Source of the DNA: Aquincola agrisoli
Lineage (GTDB): Bacteria; Pseudomonadota; Gammaproteobacteria; Burkholderiales; Burkholderiaceae_C
Direction: 5' to 3'
Assembly (NCBI RefSeq): GCF_036621135.1
Contig: NZ_JAZIBG010000048.1
Span: 1 to 64,000, forward strand
DNA: 64,000 nt
The position numbers were made by a program, and so were the translations under genes. Shown here in pieces: positions 24,859 to 33,655 of the stretch; the stretch's first letter is position 1, and every line of letters begins with the position of its first letter. Under the pieces are notes generated by a model. That model did no database searches. It was not told the origin of the DNA and was given only the letters and a program-made list of their open reading frames with translations.

Positions 24859-25755
24859 TCAGCCTCGCAGCAGTTCCGTCGCCAACTGGCGCAGCCGCCC
24901 CGCGACCAGCCGTGCCGCCTTCGACAGTGGCCGGCGTCGGCCCAGGCTCAGCGAGATCGTCCGGACGATGCCGGGCCGCACGATGCGGGCGGCCGCCAAC
25001 AGGCCGGCGTCGCGTTCGGCCTTGACGGCCATCAGCGGCAGCAGCGTGAAGGCATGGCCGCTCAGCGCCACATCCTTCATCGCGGTGCCGGTGTCCACCT
25101 CCATCACCACGTCGAGGGCGATCCGGTGCTTGCGCGACAACTGGTCGAGCGTGGCGCGCAGCCCGTTGGGCGTGGAAGGCAGCACCAGCGGCAGGCCCGC
25201 CAGCGCCCTGAACGGCACCGTGGGCGCCGCGCCCGCCAGGCCGTCGGGGCGGCCGATCAGGCAGGTCTCGACCGTGCCGAGCGCGTCCTCGCCGCGCAGT
25301 GAGGCGCCGTACCGGTTCACCACCGTCATGTCGAGCCGGCCGGAGGCCAGCGCCTCGTCCAGGTCGCCGCTGAACCCTTCCACCGCATGCAGCCGGACGT
25401 CGGGCGCCCGTGCCCGGATGTCGGCAAACAGCGCAGGCAGCAGCTCGCGTGACATCGACGGCAGCACCCCCACGTGCACCGTGCCGGTGAGCGTGCCGGC
25501 GGCCTCGCGCGCCGCGGCGTCCAGCCGCCCGAGCTGCTCGATCACCTGCTGCACCTCGGGCAGCATGCGCCGGCCGAAGTCGCTCAACACCATGCCCCGG
25601 CCGGTGCGGTCGAACAGCTTGCCGCCCCACTCGCTCTCCAGCATCGCGATCTGCCGGCTCACCAGCGAGGCGGCCGTGTCGCTGGCCACGGCCGCGCGCG
25701 CCAGGGATTGCAGCTCCGCCACTTGCACGAAGGTGCTCAGGTGCTTGAGGTTCAT
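24859..25755 (-). CDS. LysR-family transcriptional regulator
   Basis: A 298-residue LysR protein. The N-terminal winged helix runs from MNLKHLSTFVQVAELQSLAR through SLVSRQIAMLESEWGGKLFD, followed by the linker helix and a two-lobed effector domain of usual length. It is transcribed divergently from a Bug-type binding-protein gene and an acyl-CoA pathway operon, which it most likely controls in response to the pathway acid. Spacing between the two start codons is 120 bases, enough for overlapping promoters and LysR sites. Confidence 0.93.
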   Translation of the reverse strand: MNLKHLSTFVQVAELQSLARAAVASDTAASLVSRQIAMLESEWGGKLFDRTGRGMVLSDFGRRMLPEVQQVIEQLGRLDAAAREAAGTLTGTVHVGVLPSMSRELLPALFADIRARAPDVRLHAVEGFSGDLDEALASGRLDMTVVNRYGASLRGEDALGTVETCLIGRPDGLAGAAPTVPFRALAGLPLVLPSTPNGLRATLDQLSRKHRIALDVVMEVDTGTAMKDVALSGHAFTLLPLMAVKAERDAGLLAAARIVRPGIVRTISLSLGRRRPLSKAARLVAGRLRQLATELLRG

Positions 25756-25875
25756 GCCTTCACTTTATTGGAAACCTGAAATCGTGTCTTGCGTCTTTCC
25801 GCAATCCTCGACCTTGCCTAACCTTCGTTCCAGCCCTTCCCGACACGACATCAACATCCCAACGGAGACAACCCC
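25756..25875. promoter_or_regulatory. Divergent LysR / Bug-protein promoter region
   Basis: TTGCGTCTTTCCGCAA at 25789-25804 is an inverted repeat (TTGCG and CGCAA) of roughly the size of a LysR recognition site, although its spacing is not the exact T-N11-A. GGAGAC near 25862 serves as ribosome-binding site for the Bug-protein gene. No strong sigma-70 hexamers are evident, which fits activator-dependent expression. Confidence 0.35.
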
Positions 25876-26856
25876 ATGAAGACCCTCGGCACCTTCGCGG
25901 GCCTGCTGGCCGCCACGCTGTGTGCACTGGCGCCCGCCGCCCATGCGCAGCCGCCCGCCTGGCCGCAGAAGCCCGTCTCGCTCGTCGTGCCCTTCCCTGC
26001 CGGCGGCCCCACCGACGCCATGGCCCGGCTGCTGGCGCTCAAGCTGGGCGAACGCCTCGGCCAGCAGGTGGTGGTCGACAACCGCGGCGGCGCCGGTGGC
26101 GGCATCGCCGCCGAGGCGGTGGCGCGCTCGCCCGCCGACGGCCACACGCTGTTCTTCGGCACCACCGGCACGATGGCGATCAACCCCAGCCTCTACAGCA
26201 GGCTGCGCTACGACCCGGTGAAGGACTTCGCGCCGGTCAGCCTGATGGCCACCACGATGAACGTGCTGGTAGTCGACCCTGCCGTGCCGGCCCACAGCAC
26301 CGCGGAGCTCGTCAAGCTGGCCAAGGCCAAGCCCGGCACGCTGAACTACGGCTCGGCCGGCAACGGCAGTTCCAACCACCTCTCTGGGGAGCTGTTCCGC
26401 AGCATGGCCGGCATCGAGCTGAGCCACGTGCCCTACAAGGGCTCGGCCCCGGCAATGATCGACCTGCTGGGCGGGCGCCTGTCGATGATGTTCGACACGA
26501 TCGCGCAGCAGACGCAGAACATCGCCACCGGCAAGGTGCGCGCGATCGCCGTCACCGGGCCCAAGCGCTCGCCGCTGCTGCCCGACGTGCCGACCGTGCA
26601 GGAAGCCGGCCTCCAGGGCTTCGACGTGACCATTTGGTATGGCGTACTGGCCCCCGCCGCCACGCCCGCACCGGTGATCGAGCGGCTGCACAAGGAGATC
26701 GCGGCGGTGATGGCCACCGACGAGATGAAGCAGCGCATGCAGGCCGACGGCGCGCAGGCCGCCAGCACCACGCCGGCCGAGTTCGCCGCGCTGATCAAGC
26801 GCGACACCGCCAAGTGGGCGCCGGTGGTCAAGGCCTCGGGCGCCTCGCTGGATTGA
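25876..26856 (+). CDS. Bug/TctC-family periplasmic solute-binding protein
   Basis: A 326-residue second member of the tripartite-tricarboxylate-receptor family. The signal peptide ends in AHAQ (about residue 25). Conserved loops are KPVSLVVPFPAGGPTDAMAR and SHVPYKGSAPAMIDLLGG. There is no adjacent TctAB gene pair. It heads an operon whose next gene encodes an ADP-forming acyl-CoA synthetase, so the bound ligand is probably the carboxylic acid that enzyme activates. It differs clearly from the copy at 5725-6708 and is not a recent duplicate. Confidence 0.93.
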   Translation: MKTLGTFAGLLAATLCALAPAAHAQPPAWPQKPVSLVVPFPAGGPTDAMARLLALKLGERLGQQVVVDNRGGAGGGIAAEAVARSPADGHTLFFGTTGTMAINPSLYSRLRYDPVKDFAPVSLMATTMNVLVVDPAVPAHSTAELVKLAKAKPGTLNYGSAGNGSSNHLSGELFRSMAGIELSHVPYKGSAPAMIDLLGGRLSMMFDTIAQQTQNIATGKVRAIAVTGPKRSPLLPDVPTVQEAGLQGFDVTIWYGVLAPAATPAPVIERLHKEIAAVMATDEMKQRMQADGAQAASTTPAEFAALIKRDTAKWAPVVKASGASLD

Positions 26857-26861
26857 ACGCC

Positions 26862-28982
26862 ATGGACAACGCTTGCGACCCGCGCCTGCAGCGCGCCTTC
26901 GATCCCCGGTGCGTGGCCATCGTCGGTGCCACCGAGGACCGCAACAAGGTGGGCGGCCGGCCCCTGCACTACCTGCAGCGCTTCGGCTTCGCCGGCCGCA
27001 TCTACCCCCTCAACCCGAAACGCGACGCGGTGCAGGGCCTGAAGGCCTGGGCCTCTCTGGCTGCCCTGCCTGAAACGCCCGACGTGGCCATCGTGGCCGT
27101 CGGCCAGGACCAGGTGCCCGAGGTGATCCGCCAGTGCGCGGCACGCGGCATCGGCGCCGCGGTGGTGATGAGCTCGGGCTTCGGCGAGACCGGCGCCGAG
27201 GGCCGCGCACGGCAGCAGGCGCTGGTCGACGACGCCCGGCGGCTGGGCGTGCGGATGATCGGCCCCAACGCCCAGGGCATCGCCAACTTCGCGACCGGCG
27301 CGGTGCTGAACTTCAGCACGATGTTCATGGAGGTGCCGCCGCAGGACGGGCCCGTGGCCATCGTCAGCCAGAGCGGCGCGGCCAGCGTGATGCCCTACGC
27401 GATGCTGCGCGAGCGCGGCGTCGGCGTGCGCTACCTGGTGGCGTCCGGCAACGACGCCGACGCCTCGGTGTGCGAACTGGCCCTCGCCGCCGCGGCCGAC
27501 CCGGCGATCCGCGTGGTGCTGCTCTACATCGAATCGCTGGCGGATCCCGCGATGCTGGCCGAAGTGGCGCGCGTGGTCCGTGCCCGCGGCGCGGCGGTGG
27601 TGGCGCTGAAGTCCGGGCGCAGCGCCCGCGGCGCGCAGGCTGCCGCCTCGCACACCGGCGCGATGGTCAACGACGACGTGGTGGTCGATGCCTTCTTCGA
27701 GCGCCACGGCATCCGGCGTGCCGCCGACGTGCACGGCCTGGTGAATACCACCGAGCTGCTGCTGGCCACCGGCCTGCAGCCGGCGCGGCGTCTGGTGGTG
27801 ATGAGCCACAGCGGCGCCGTGGGGGTGCTGTGCGCCGATGCCGCCGAGCCGCTGGGGCTGCCGCTGGCCGAGCTCGCGCCGGCGACGGTGCAGTCGCTGT
27901 CCACCATCATGCCCAGCTTCGCCACTGCACAGAACCCGGTCGACCTGACCGCTGGCTTGCTGACCAACGGCGGGATGTACGCACACACGCTGGAGGTGCT
28001 GGCTGCCGATCCGCAGGCCGACATGTTCCTGATCGGCGTGCCGGTGGCCGGCGAAGGCTACGACGTCGCCGGCATGGCGCGCGACACGGCGCACCTGCTG
28101 CGCAGCACCGGCAGGCCGGTGGCGGTTTCGGCCCCCCAGGCTGCCGTGCGCGAGGCGTTCCGCGCCGAGGGCGTGCCCACCTTTCCGCACGAGAGCGACG
28201 CCATCGAGGCGCTGGACCAGCTCAGCCGCCACGCCCTGCTGCAACAGCAGGCCGTGCGCCGCGCGGCCCGGCCGCCGAGCGCCGCGCTCGCCGCGCTGCG
28301 CCTGCCCGCGCCGGCCGCTGGCCGCTTCCTGAGCGAGGCCGCGAGCCTCGCCGCGCTGGCTGCCGCGGGCGTGCCGCTGGCGCCGCACCGGCTGTGCCAC
28401 AGCCCCGAGGAAGCGGTCGCCGCGTGGCAGGCGCTGGGCGGCGATGCGGTGGTCAAGGCCTGCTCATCGGCGCTGCCGCACAAGTCGGAGCACGGGCTGG
28501 TGTTCGTCGGCGTGGCGAGCGAGGCGGCCCTGCACGAGGCCTACCGCCTTTGCGTGGAGCGCACGGCCGCGCTGGGCGCGCCGCTCGAGGGCGTGATCGT
28601 CGCGCAGCGGGTGCACGGCCGGCGGGAGTTCGCGCTGGGGGCCCGCCACGACGCGAGGTTCGGTACCGTGGTGATGGTGAGCGATGGCGGCAAATACGTC
28701 GAAGCGCTGGCCGACTTCGCGGTGCTGCTGCATCCGTTCAGCGAGCAGGACGTGATCGACAAGCTGCAGCGGCTGCGCATTGCGCCCGTGCTCGCAGGGG
28801 TGCGCGGCGAAGCACCGGTCGACCTGGACGTGGTGGCCCGCTGCGCGGTGGCGCTGGCCGAACTGGTGGACGCGCAGCAAGGCGCCATCGCCTCGGTGGA
28901 CCTGAACCCGTTGATCGCCGGCAGCCGCGGCGAAGGCGGCTGGGCGGTGGATGCCGTGATCGAGATGGGAGCCCTGTCATGA
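26862..28982 (+). CDS. ADP-forming acyl-CoA synthetase (acetate--CoA ligase family), fused alpha-beta
   Basis: A 706-residue enzyme fusing the CoA-binding/ligase half (about 1-450) to an ATP-grasp half (about 490-706). The CoA-binding start is FDPRCVAIVGATEDRNKVGG; VAIVSQSGAASVMPYAML and the likely phosphohistidine in AASHTGAMVNDDVVVDAF follow. The ATP-grasp part includes DAVVKACSSALPHKSEHGLV. It makes an acyl-CoA from an acid, ATP and CoA, producing ADP. It starts five bases after the Bug gene and its stop overlaps the next ATG, so it would activate the acid bound by the Bug protein. Chain specificity is unknown. Confidence 0.9.
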   Translation: MDNACDPRLQRAFDPRCVAIVGATEDRNKVGGRPLHYLQRFGFAGRIYPLNPKRDAVQGLKAWASLAALPETPDVAIVAVGQDQVPEVIRQCAARGIGAAVVMSSGFGETGAEGRARQQALVDDARRLGVRMIGPNAQGIANFATGAVLNFSTMFMEVPPQDGPVAIVSQSGAASVMPYAMLRERGVGVRYLVASGNDADASVCELALAAAADPAIRVVLLYIESLADPAMLAEVARVVRARGAAVVALKSGRSARGAQAAASHTGAMVNDDVVVDAFFERHGIRRAADVHGLVNTTELLLATGLQPARRLVVMSHSGAVGVLCADAAEPLGLPLAELAPATVQSLSTIMPSFATAQNPVDLTAGLLTNGGMYAHTLEVLAADPQADMFLIGVPVAGEGYDVAGMARDTAHLLRSTGRPVAVSAPQAAVREAFRAEGVPTFPHESDAIEALDQLSRHALLQQQAVRRAARPPSAALAALRLPAPAAGRFLSEAASLAALAAAGVPLAPHRLCHSPEEAVAAWQALGGDAVVKACSSALPHKSEHGLVFVGVASEAALHEAYRLCVERTAALGAPLEGVIVAQRVHGRREFALGARHDARFGTVVMVSDGGKYVEALADFAVLLHPFSEQDVIDKLQRLRIAPVLAGVRGEAPVDLDVVARCAVALAELVDAQQGAIASVDLNPLIAGSRGEGGWAVDAVIEMGALS

Positions 28983-29752
28983 ACATCGAGCAGCCGTCCG
29001 TGACGGTGGAGATGCAGCAACACACGGCGATCGTGCGACTGAACCGCCCCGCCGCGATGAACGCGGTGGACGCCGTGTTGCGTGCCGACCTGACCCGCAC
29101 GCTGCAGGCGCTGGACGCCGACGACGAGGTGCAGGCCATCGTGCTCACCGGCGCCGGCGAGCGGGCGTTCTGCGCCGGCCAGGACCTGGACGAGAGCGCC
29201 ACCATCGACACCGCCACGCTGGCCGGCTGGCTCAACCGCCAGCATGCGATGTACCAGGCCGTGCGCGACGTGATGAAGCCCTTGGTCGCCGCGATCAACG
29301 GCACGGCGGTGGGTGCCGGCTTCCAGATGGCGCTGATGTGCGACCTGCGGGTGGCCCATGCGCGGTTGAAGATGGGCCAGCCCGAAGTGAAGGCCGGCCT
29401 GGCCAGTGTCGTGGGTTCGTACCTCATGTCGCTGCAGATCGGGCATTCGCTGAACCAGCAGCTCTCGCTCACGGGCGAGCTGATCGACGGCGAGCGTGCG
29501 TGGCAGCTCGGGCTCGTCAACGACCTGGTCGCGCCGGCCGACGTGCTGCCCCGAGCGATCGAACGCGCACGGGCCCTGGCCGCGCTGCCCGGTGCGGCGC
29601 TGCGCACCACCAAGCAGCGCTTTCGCGAGCGCACGCAGGCGGGCTTCGAGGAGGCCTGCAGCGCCGGCATCCGCTACCAGCTCGAGTGCTACGCGACCGG
29701 CGAACCGCAGCGCGTGATGCAGGCCTTCATCGCCCGGCGCCAAGCCACCTGA
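28979..29752 (+). CDS. Enoyl-CoA hydratase/isomerase family protein
   Basis: A 257-residue crotonase-family enzyme with the start overlapping the synthetase stop (ATGA). The oxyanion-hole segments are AFCAGQDLDESATID (about 61-75) and INGTAVGAGFQMALMCDLRV (about 103-122). KMGQPEVKAGLASVVGSYLM contains the Glu commonly used for catalysis. It hydrates or isomerises an enoyl-CoA made from the acid activated upstream. No acyl-CoA dehydrogenase is encoded in this operon, so the substrate may already be unsaturated. Confidence 0.9.
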   Translation: MNIEQPSVTVEMQQHTAIVRLNRPAAMNAVDAVLRADLTRTLQALDADDEVQAIVLTGAGERAFCAGQDLDESATIDTATLAGWLNRQHAMYQAVRDVMKPLVAAINGTAVGAGFQMALMCDLRVAHARLKMGQPEVKAGLASVVGSYLMSLQIGHSLNQQLSLTGELIDGERAWQLGLVNDLVAPADVLPRAIERARALAALPGAALRTTKQRFRERTQAGFEEACSAGIRYQLECYATGEPQRVMQAFIARRQAT

Positions 29753-29771
29753 CCTTCCGAAGGAATTGACC

Positions 29772-31217
29772 TTGAACTTCCATCAGCTCTACATCGACGG
29801 CGCCTGGGTGCCGGCCGGCGGCACGGCCGACCTGCCGGTGACCGACAGTTTCAGCGAAGCGGTCTTCGCCCACTACCGAGCGGCCTCCCCCGCCGACGTG
29901 GATGCAGCGGTGCGCGCCGCGCAGCGCGCCTTCGACGGCTGGTCCGCCACGCCGTTGGCGCAGCGCATCGACGCCGTGCGCCGCGTGGCCGGCGCGCTGC
30001 AGGAGCGCAGCGGCGCCATCGGCGCGGTGATCTCGCGCGAGGTCGGCATGCCGGCCAAGCTGGCTGCCCGCATCCAGGTCGCCGCGCCCATCGCCGCATG
30101 GACGATGTACGCCGACCTCGCGGCCGACGTCGAGTGGCTGCGCCGCGTTGGCCATTCGCTGGTGCAGCAGCTGCCCGTTGGCGTGGTGGGCTGCATCACG
30201 CCGTGGAACTATCCGCTGCACCAGATCACCGGCAAGGTGGCACCCGCCCTGCTCGCCGGCTGCACCGTGGTGCTGAAGCCTTCCGAGCTGGCACCGTCGA
30301 GCGCTTTCCTGCTGGCCGAGGCCATCGACCAGGCGGGCCTGCCGCCCGGCGTCTTCAACCTGGTGCACGGCACCGGTCCGGAGGTGGGGGAGGCGCTGGT
30401 GCGGCATCCGGGCATCGACATGGTGTCGTTCACCGGCTCCACCGCCGCGGGCCGGCGCATCGCGGCGCAGGCAGGCTCCGACGTCAAGCGCGTGTCGCTG
30501 GAACTCGGGGGCAAGTCGGCCGCGCTGCTGCTGCCGGGTGCCGACCTGGCCGCGGCCGTCAAGGCCACGCTGGCCGGCTGTTTCCTCAATGCGGGGCAGA
30601 CCTGCTCGGCCACGACCCGGCTGCTCGTGCCGAGGGCCGACATGCCCGCGGTGACCGAACTGTTGCGCACCGGCCTGGCGGCCTGGCGCATGGGCGATCC
30701 GGCCGACGCCGCGACCCGCCTGGGGCCGTTGATCTCGAAGGCGCAGCAGCGCAAGGTGCTGTCATTGATCGAGGCCGCGGTGGCCGAAGGTGCCGAAGCG
30801 CTGACGCCGCAGGCCGCGCCGCCGCCCACCGGCTTTTTCGTGCCGCCCACGGTGCTGCTGGGCGTGACGCCCGGCATGGCGATCGCCCGCGAGGAAGTGT
30901 TCGGCCCGGTGCTGGCGGTGATCGGCTACGACGGCGTGGACGAGGCCGTCGCCATCGCCAACGGCACCGACTACGGCCTGGCCGGCAGCGTGTGGGCCGC
31001 GACGGCGCGGCAGGCGCTGGCCGTTGCGCGCCGTCTGCGCACCGGGCAGCTCGACATCAACGGCGCGCCCTTCAATCCCGCGGCACCGTTCGGCGGCTTC
31101 AAGCGCTCCGGCCTCGGCCGCGAGAACGGCCGCTACGGCATCGAGGAATTCATCGAACCCATGGCCATCCAGCTGCCGGCCGACTATTTCGACGCACCCG
31201 AGGAATACCACGCATGA
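29772..31217 (+). CDS. NAD(P)-dependent aldehyde dehydrogenase with a TTG start
   Basis: A 481-residue aldehyde dehydrogenase with general-base Glu244 (SLELGGKSAALL) and catalytic Cys278 (GQTCSATTRLL), 34 residues apart. TPWNYPLHQITGKVAPALLAG is the coenzyme-binding region and REEVFGPVLAVIGYD the late motif. The best start is TTG at 29772, with GAAGGA about seven bases upstream; another TTG at 29766 is too close to that site, and no ATG gives a full N terminus. It lies between two crotonase-family genes and probably oxidises an aldehyde released during side-chain degradation. Confidence 0.88.
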   Translation: MNFHQLYIDGAWVPAGGTADLPVTDSFSEAVFAHYRAASPADVDAAVRAAQRAFDGWSATPLAQRIDAVRRVAGALQERSGAIGAVISREVGMPAKLAARIQVAAPIAAWTMYADLAADVEWLRRVGHSLVQQLPVGVVGCITPWNYPLHQITGKVAPALLAGCTVVLKPSELAPSSAFLLAEAIDQAGLPPGVFNLVHGTGPEVGEALVRHPGIDMVSFTGSTAAGRRIAAQAGSDVKRVSLELGGKSAALLLPGADLAAAVKATLAGCFLNAGQTCSATTRLLVPRADMPAVTELLRTGLAAWRMGDPADAATRLGPLISKAQQRKVLSLIEAAVAEGAEALTPQAAPPPTGFFVPPTVLLGVTPGMAIAREEVFGPVLAVIGYDGVDEAVAIANGTDYGLAGSVWAATARQALAVARRLRTGQLDINGAPFNPAAPFGGFKRSGLGRENGRYGIEEFIEPMAIQLPADYFDAPEEYHA

Positions 31218-32026
31218 CCTACGAGCAGATCACCGTCCACCACGAAGGCCCGGTCGCCATCGTGACGCTGGCCCGGCCCGACCGCATGAATGCGCTGACG
31301 AAGGTGCTGGAGGCGGAGCTGCGCAGCGCGATCGAGGCCGCGGGCCGCGACGCGGCCGTGCGCGCCATCGTGCTCACCGGCGCGGGCCGTGCCTTCTGCG
31401 CCGGCATGGACATGGAGGAACTGGAAGTGCTGCCGCCGGAGGACATCCGTGCCGAATCGTGGATGCGGCCCTACGACATGAACCGCCGCGCCGACTGGCA
31501 GACCCGCTACAGCTACTTTCCCGCGGCGCCCAAGCCGATCATCAGCGCGATCAACGGCGCCGCCGCCGGCCTGGGCCTGGTGATGGCGCTGTACAGCGAC
31601 TTCCGCATCGCCTCCGACAAGGCGGTGTTCGCGACCGCCTTCGCCAAGCGCGGGCTGATCGCCGAGCACGGCATCGCCTGGATGCTGCCGCGCGTGGTGG
31701 GCCATGCGCACGCCACCGACCTGCTGATGACCTCGCGCAAGGTGGACGCCGCCGAAGCGCTGGCGATGGGGCTCGTGCACCGCGTGGTGCCTGCCGGGCG
31801 CTTGATGGCCGACGCGCTGGCGCTGGCCGACAGCCTGTCGACCGAGGTGTCGCCGCGGTCGGTGGCCGTGATGAAGCGCCAGCTCTGGGAAGCCCCGTTC
31901 CAGGGCCTGGGCGAGGCCGTGGCGATGGCCAATGCCGAGATGGTGGACAGCCTGCGCAGCGAGGATTTCAAGGAAGGCGTGGCGCACTTCGTGGAGAAGC
32001 GTGCGCCACGGTTCACCGGCCGCTGA
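31214..32026 (+). CDS. Enoyl-CoA hydratase/isomerase family protein
   Basis: A 270-residue crotonase-family protein overlapping the preceding gene by ATGA. Key segments are AFCAGMDMEELEVLPPEDIR and ISAINGAAAGLGLVMALYSD (oxyanion-hole loops) and FAKRGLIAEHGIAWMLPRVV, where a Glu (AEHG) occupies the usual catalytic position. Compared with the first hydratase in this operon it has a longer insertion with WMRPYDMNRRADWQTRYSYF. Two different crotonases in one operon suggest consecutive steps, for example hydration and a thioester hydrolysis or retro-aldol cleavage before the aldehyde dehydrogenase; this is inference. Confidence 0.88.
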   Translation: MTYEQITVHHEGPVAIVTLARPDRMNALTKVLEAELRSAIEAAGRDAAVRAIVLTGAGRAFCAGMDMEELEVLPPEDIRAESWMRPYDMNRRADWQTRYSYFPAAPKPIISAINGAAAGLGLVMALYSDFRIASDKAVFATAFAKRGLIAEHGIAWMLPRVVGHAHATDLLMTSRKVDAAEALAMGLVHRVVPAGRLMADALALADSLSTEVSPRSVAVMKRQLWEAPFQGLGEAVAMANAEMVDSLRSEDFKEGVAHFVEKRAPRFTGR

Positions 32027-32065
32027 GCGAAAGCGCTCGGCGAGATCGAAGGGCCGCCGCGATGC

Positions 32066-33646
32066 TCAGCGGTGCGCCGCGCGCAGCAGCTCGGCCGCAC
32101 GCTCGGCGATCACGACGGTCGGTGCCATCGTGTTGCCGGTCGCGATGCTCGGCATGATCGACGCATCGGCCACGCGCAGGCCCTCGGTCCCGTAGACGCG
32201 CAGCGCACCGTCGACCACCGCGTCGTCGCCGCGGCCCATGCGCGCCGTACCACTCTGGTGGAAGTAGGTGCCGGCCGCGTTGCGGATGAAGTCCTCCAGC
32301 GCCCGGCCCTTCAGGTCGCCGGGGAACACCTCGCGCCGGCGGAAGGGTTCGCACACGGCCGAATTGCCGATCTCGCGGCACAGCTCTACGCAGCGCACCA
32401 TCGCCTTCATGTCGCTGGGCTCGGCCAGGAAGTTGGCGTGGATCAGCGGCGCGGCGAACGGGTCGGCGCTGGCCAGCAGCACCTCGCCGCGGCTGTCGGG
32501 CCGCGCCAGGCCGGGCGCCAGCGTCCAGGCCGAGGCCGCGCCCTTCGGCACGTCATAGCGCTGCGCGATCACCTCGCTGGCGAACGGCGTTTCCTCCAGC
32601 ACCGGCATCAGGTCGGGCGTGCGCAGCGCGGCGTCGCTCTTGGCGTAGAACACGAACTCGGCCGCGTTGTTGCGCGGCGGCTCGGGCGTCACGTATTCCC
32701 AGCAGCAGCCGGCCAGCAGGATGTGGTCCTGGAAGTTGCGGCCCACGCCCGGCAGGTGTTGCCGCGTCGCGATGCCGTGGCGGCGCAGCTGCGCGTCGTC
32801 GCCGATGCCCGACAGCATCAGCAGCTTGGGCGTGTTGATGGCGCCGAGCGAGACGACCACCTCGCGCCCGGCGCGCACGCGATGGCGCTGGCCGCGGCGC
32901 ACGAACTCGATGCCGCTGGCGCGCCGGCCGTCGAAGGTGATGCGCGTGACCTCGGCACACAGCAGCACGTCGAGGTTCGGCCGGCCGAGGAAGGGATGGA
33001 TGTACGTCGCCGCCATCGACACGCGCTGGTTGCCGTCCTGCACCAGCACGTTGGCCAGGCCGCAGCCGCCCTCGCCTTCCATCGCGGCGCCGTTGATGTC
33101 GTCCACCGCGGGGATGCCGATCGCCGAGGCGGCCTGCATCAGCGCCGGCACCAGCGGGATCGGGTCCTGCGGCTGCTGCACCGTCAGCAGGCCGCCGGTG
33201 CCGCGCCGGTGCGCATCGGGCGGGCCCTGCCAGTCCTCGATGCGGCGGTAGATGCCCAGCACGGCCTCGTAGCCCCAGCCCGGGTCGCCGGCCGCCTCGG
33301 CCCAGTCGTCGTAGTCGTGCCGGTGGCCGCGGGCCCAGATCGAGCCATTGATGCTCGACCCGCCGCCCAGCACCTTGCCCATCGGCAGCACCGGCGTGCG
33401 GCCGTTGAGCGACGGGCCGGGCTGGGCCTTGTAGCCCCAGTCGCGCTCGCCGCCGATGTTGGACATCCACAGCGTGGAGTCGATCACCGCCGGCACGCGG
33501 TCGCTGCCACCGGCCTCGATCAGCAGCACGCTGGCCTCAGGATCTTCGGCCAGCCGGCGCGCGATCACGCAGCCGGCGGTGCCGCCGCCGCAGACGATGA
33601 AGTCGTAGTGCGGGCGCACGGTCTCGGCCAGCAGCTCGGGGTGCAC
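32066..33646 (-). CDS. GMC-family FAD oxidoreductase
   Basis: A 526-residue glucose-methanol-choline oxidoreductase starting with GTG at 33646. The FAD fold is YDFIVCGGGTAGCVIARRLA, the signature region is KVLGGGSSINGSIWARGHRH, and the active site holds YFHQSGTARMG (His) and ATGNTMAPTVVIAERAAELL (Asn). It oxidises an alcohol. It is the last gene of a long leftward operon, 10 bases after the aldehyde dehydrogenase gene, so the pair would convert alcohol to aldehyde to acid. It is only distantly similar to the copy at 15124 and is not a duplication. Confidence 0.9.
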   Translation of the reverse strand: MHPELLAETVRPHYDFIVCGGGTAGCVIARRLAEDPEASVLLIEAGGSDRVPAVIDSTLWMSNIGGERDWGYKAQPGPSLNGRTPVLPMGKVLGGGSSINGSIWARGHRHDYDDWAEAAGDPGWGYEAVLGIYRRIEDWQGPPDAHRRGTGGLLTVQQPQDPIPLVPALMQAASAIGIPAVDDINGAAMEGEGGCGLANVLVQDGNQRVSMAATYIHPFLGRPNLDVLLCAEVTRITFDGRRASGIEFVRRGQRHRVRAGREVVVSLGAINTPKLLMLSGIGDDAQLRRHGIATRQHLPGVGRNFQDHILLAGCCWEYVTPEPPRNNAAEFVFYAKSDAALRTPDLMPVLEETPFASEVIAQRYDVPKGAASAWTLAPGLARPDSRGEVLLASADPFAAPLIHANFLAEPSDMKAMVRCVELCREIGNSAVCEPFRRREVFPGDLKGRALEDFIRNAAGTYFHQSGTARMGRGDDAVVDGALRVYGTEGLRVADASIMPSIATGNTMAPTVVIAERAAELLRAAHR

Positions 33647-33655
33647 GGCGCGACC

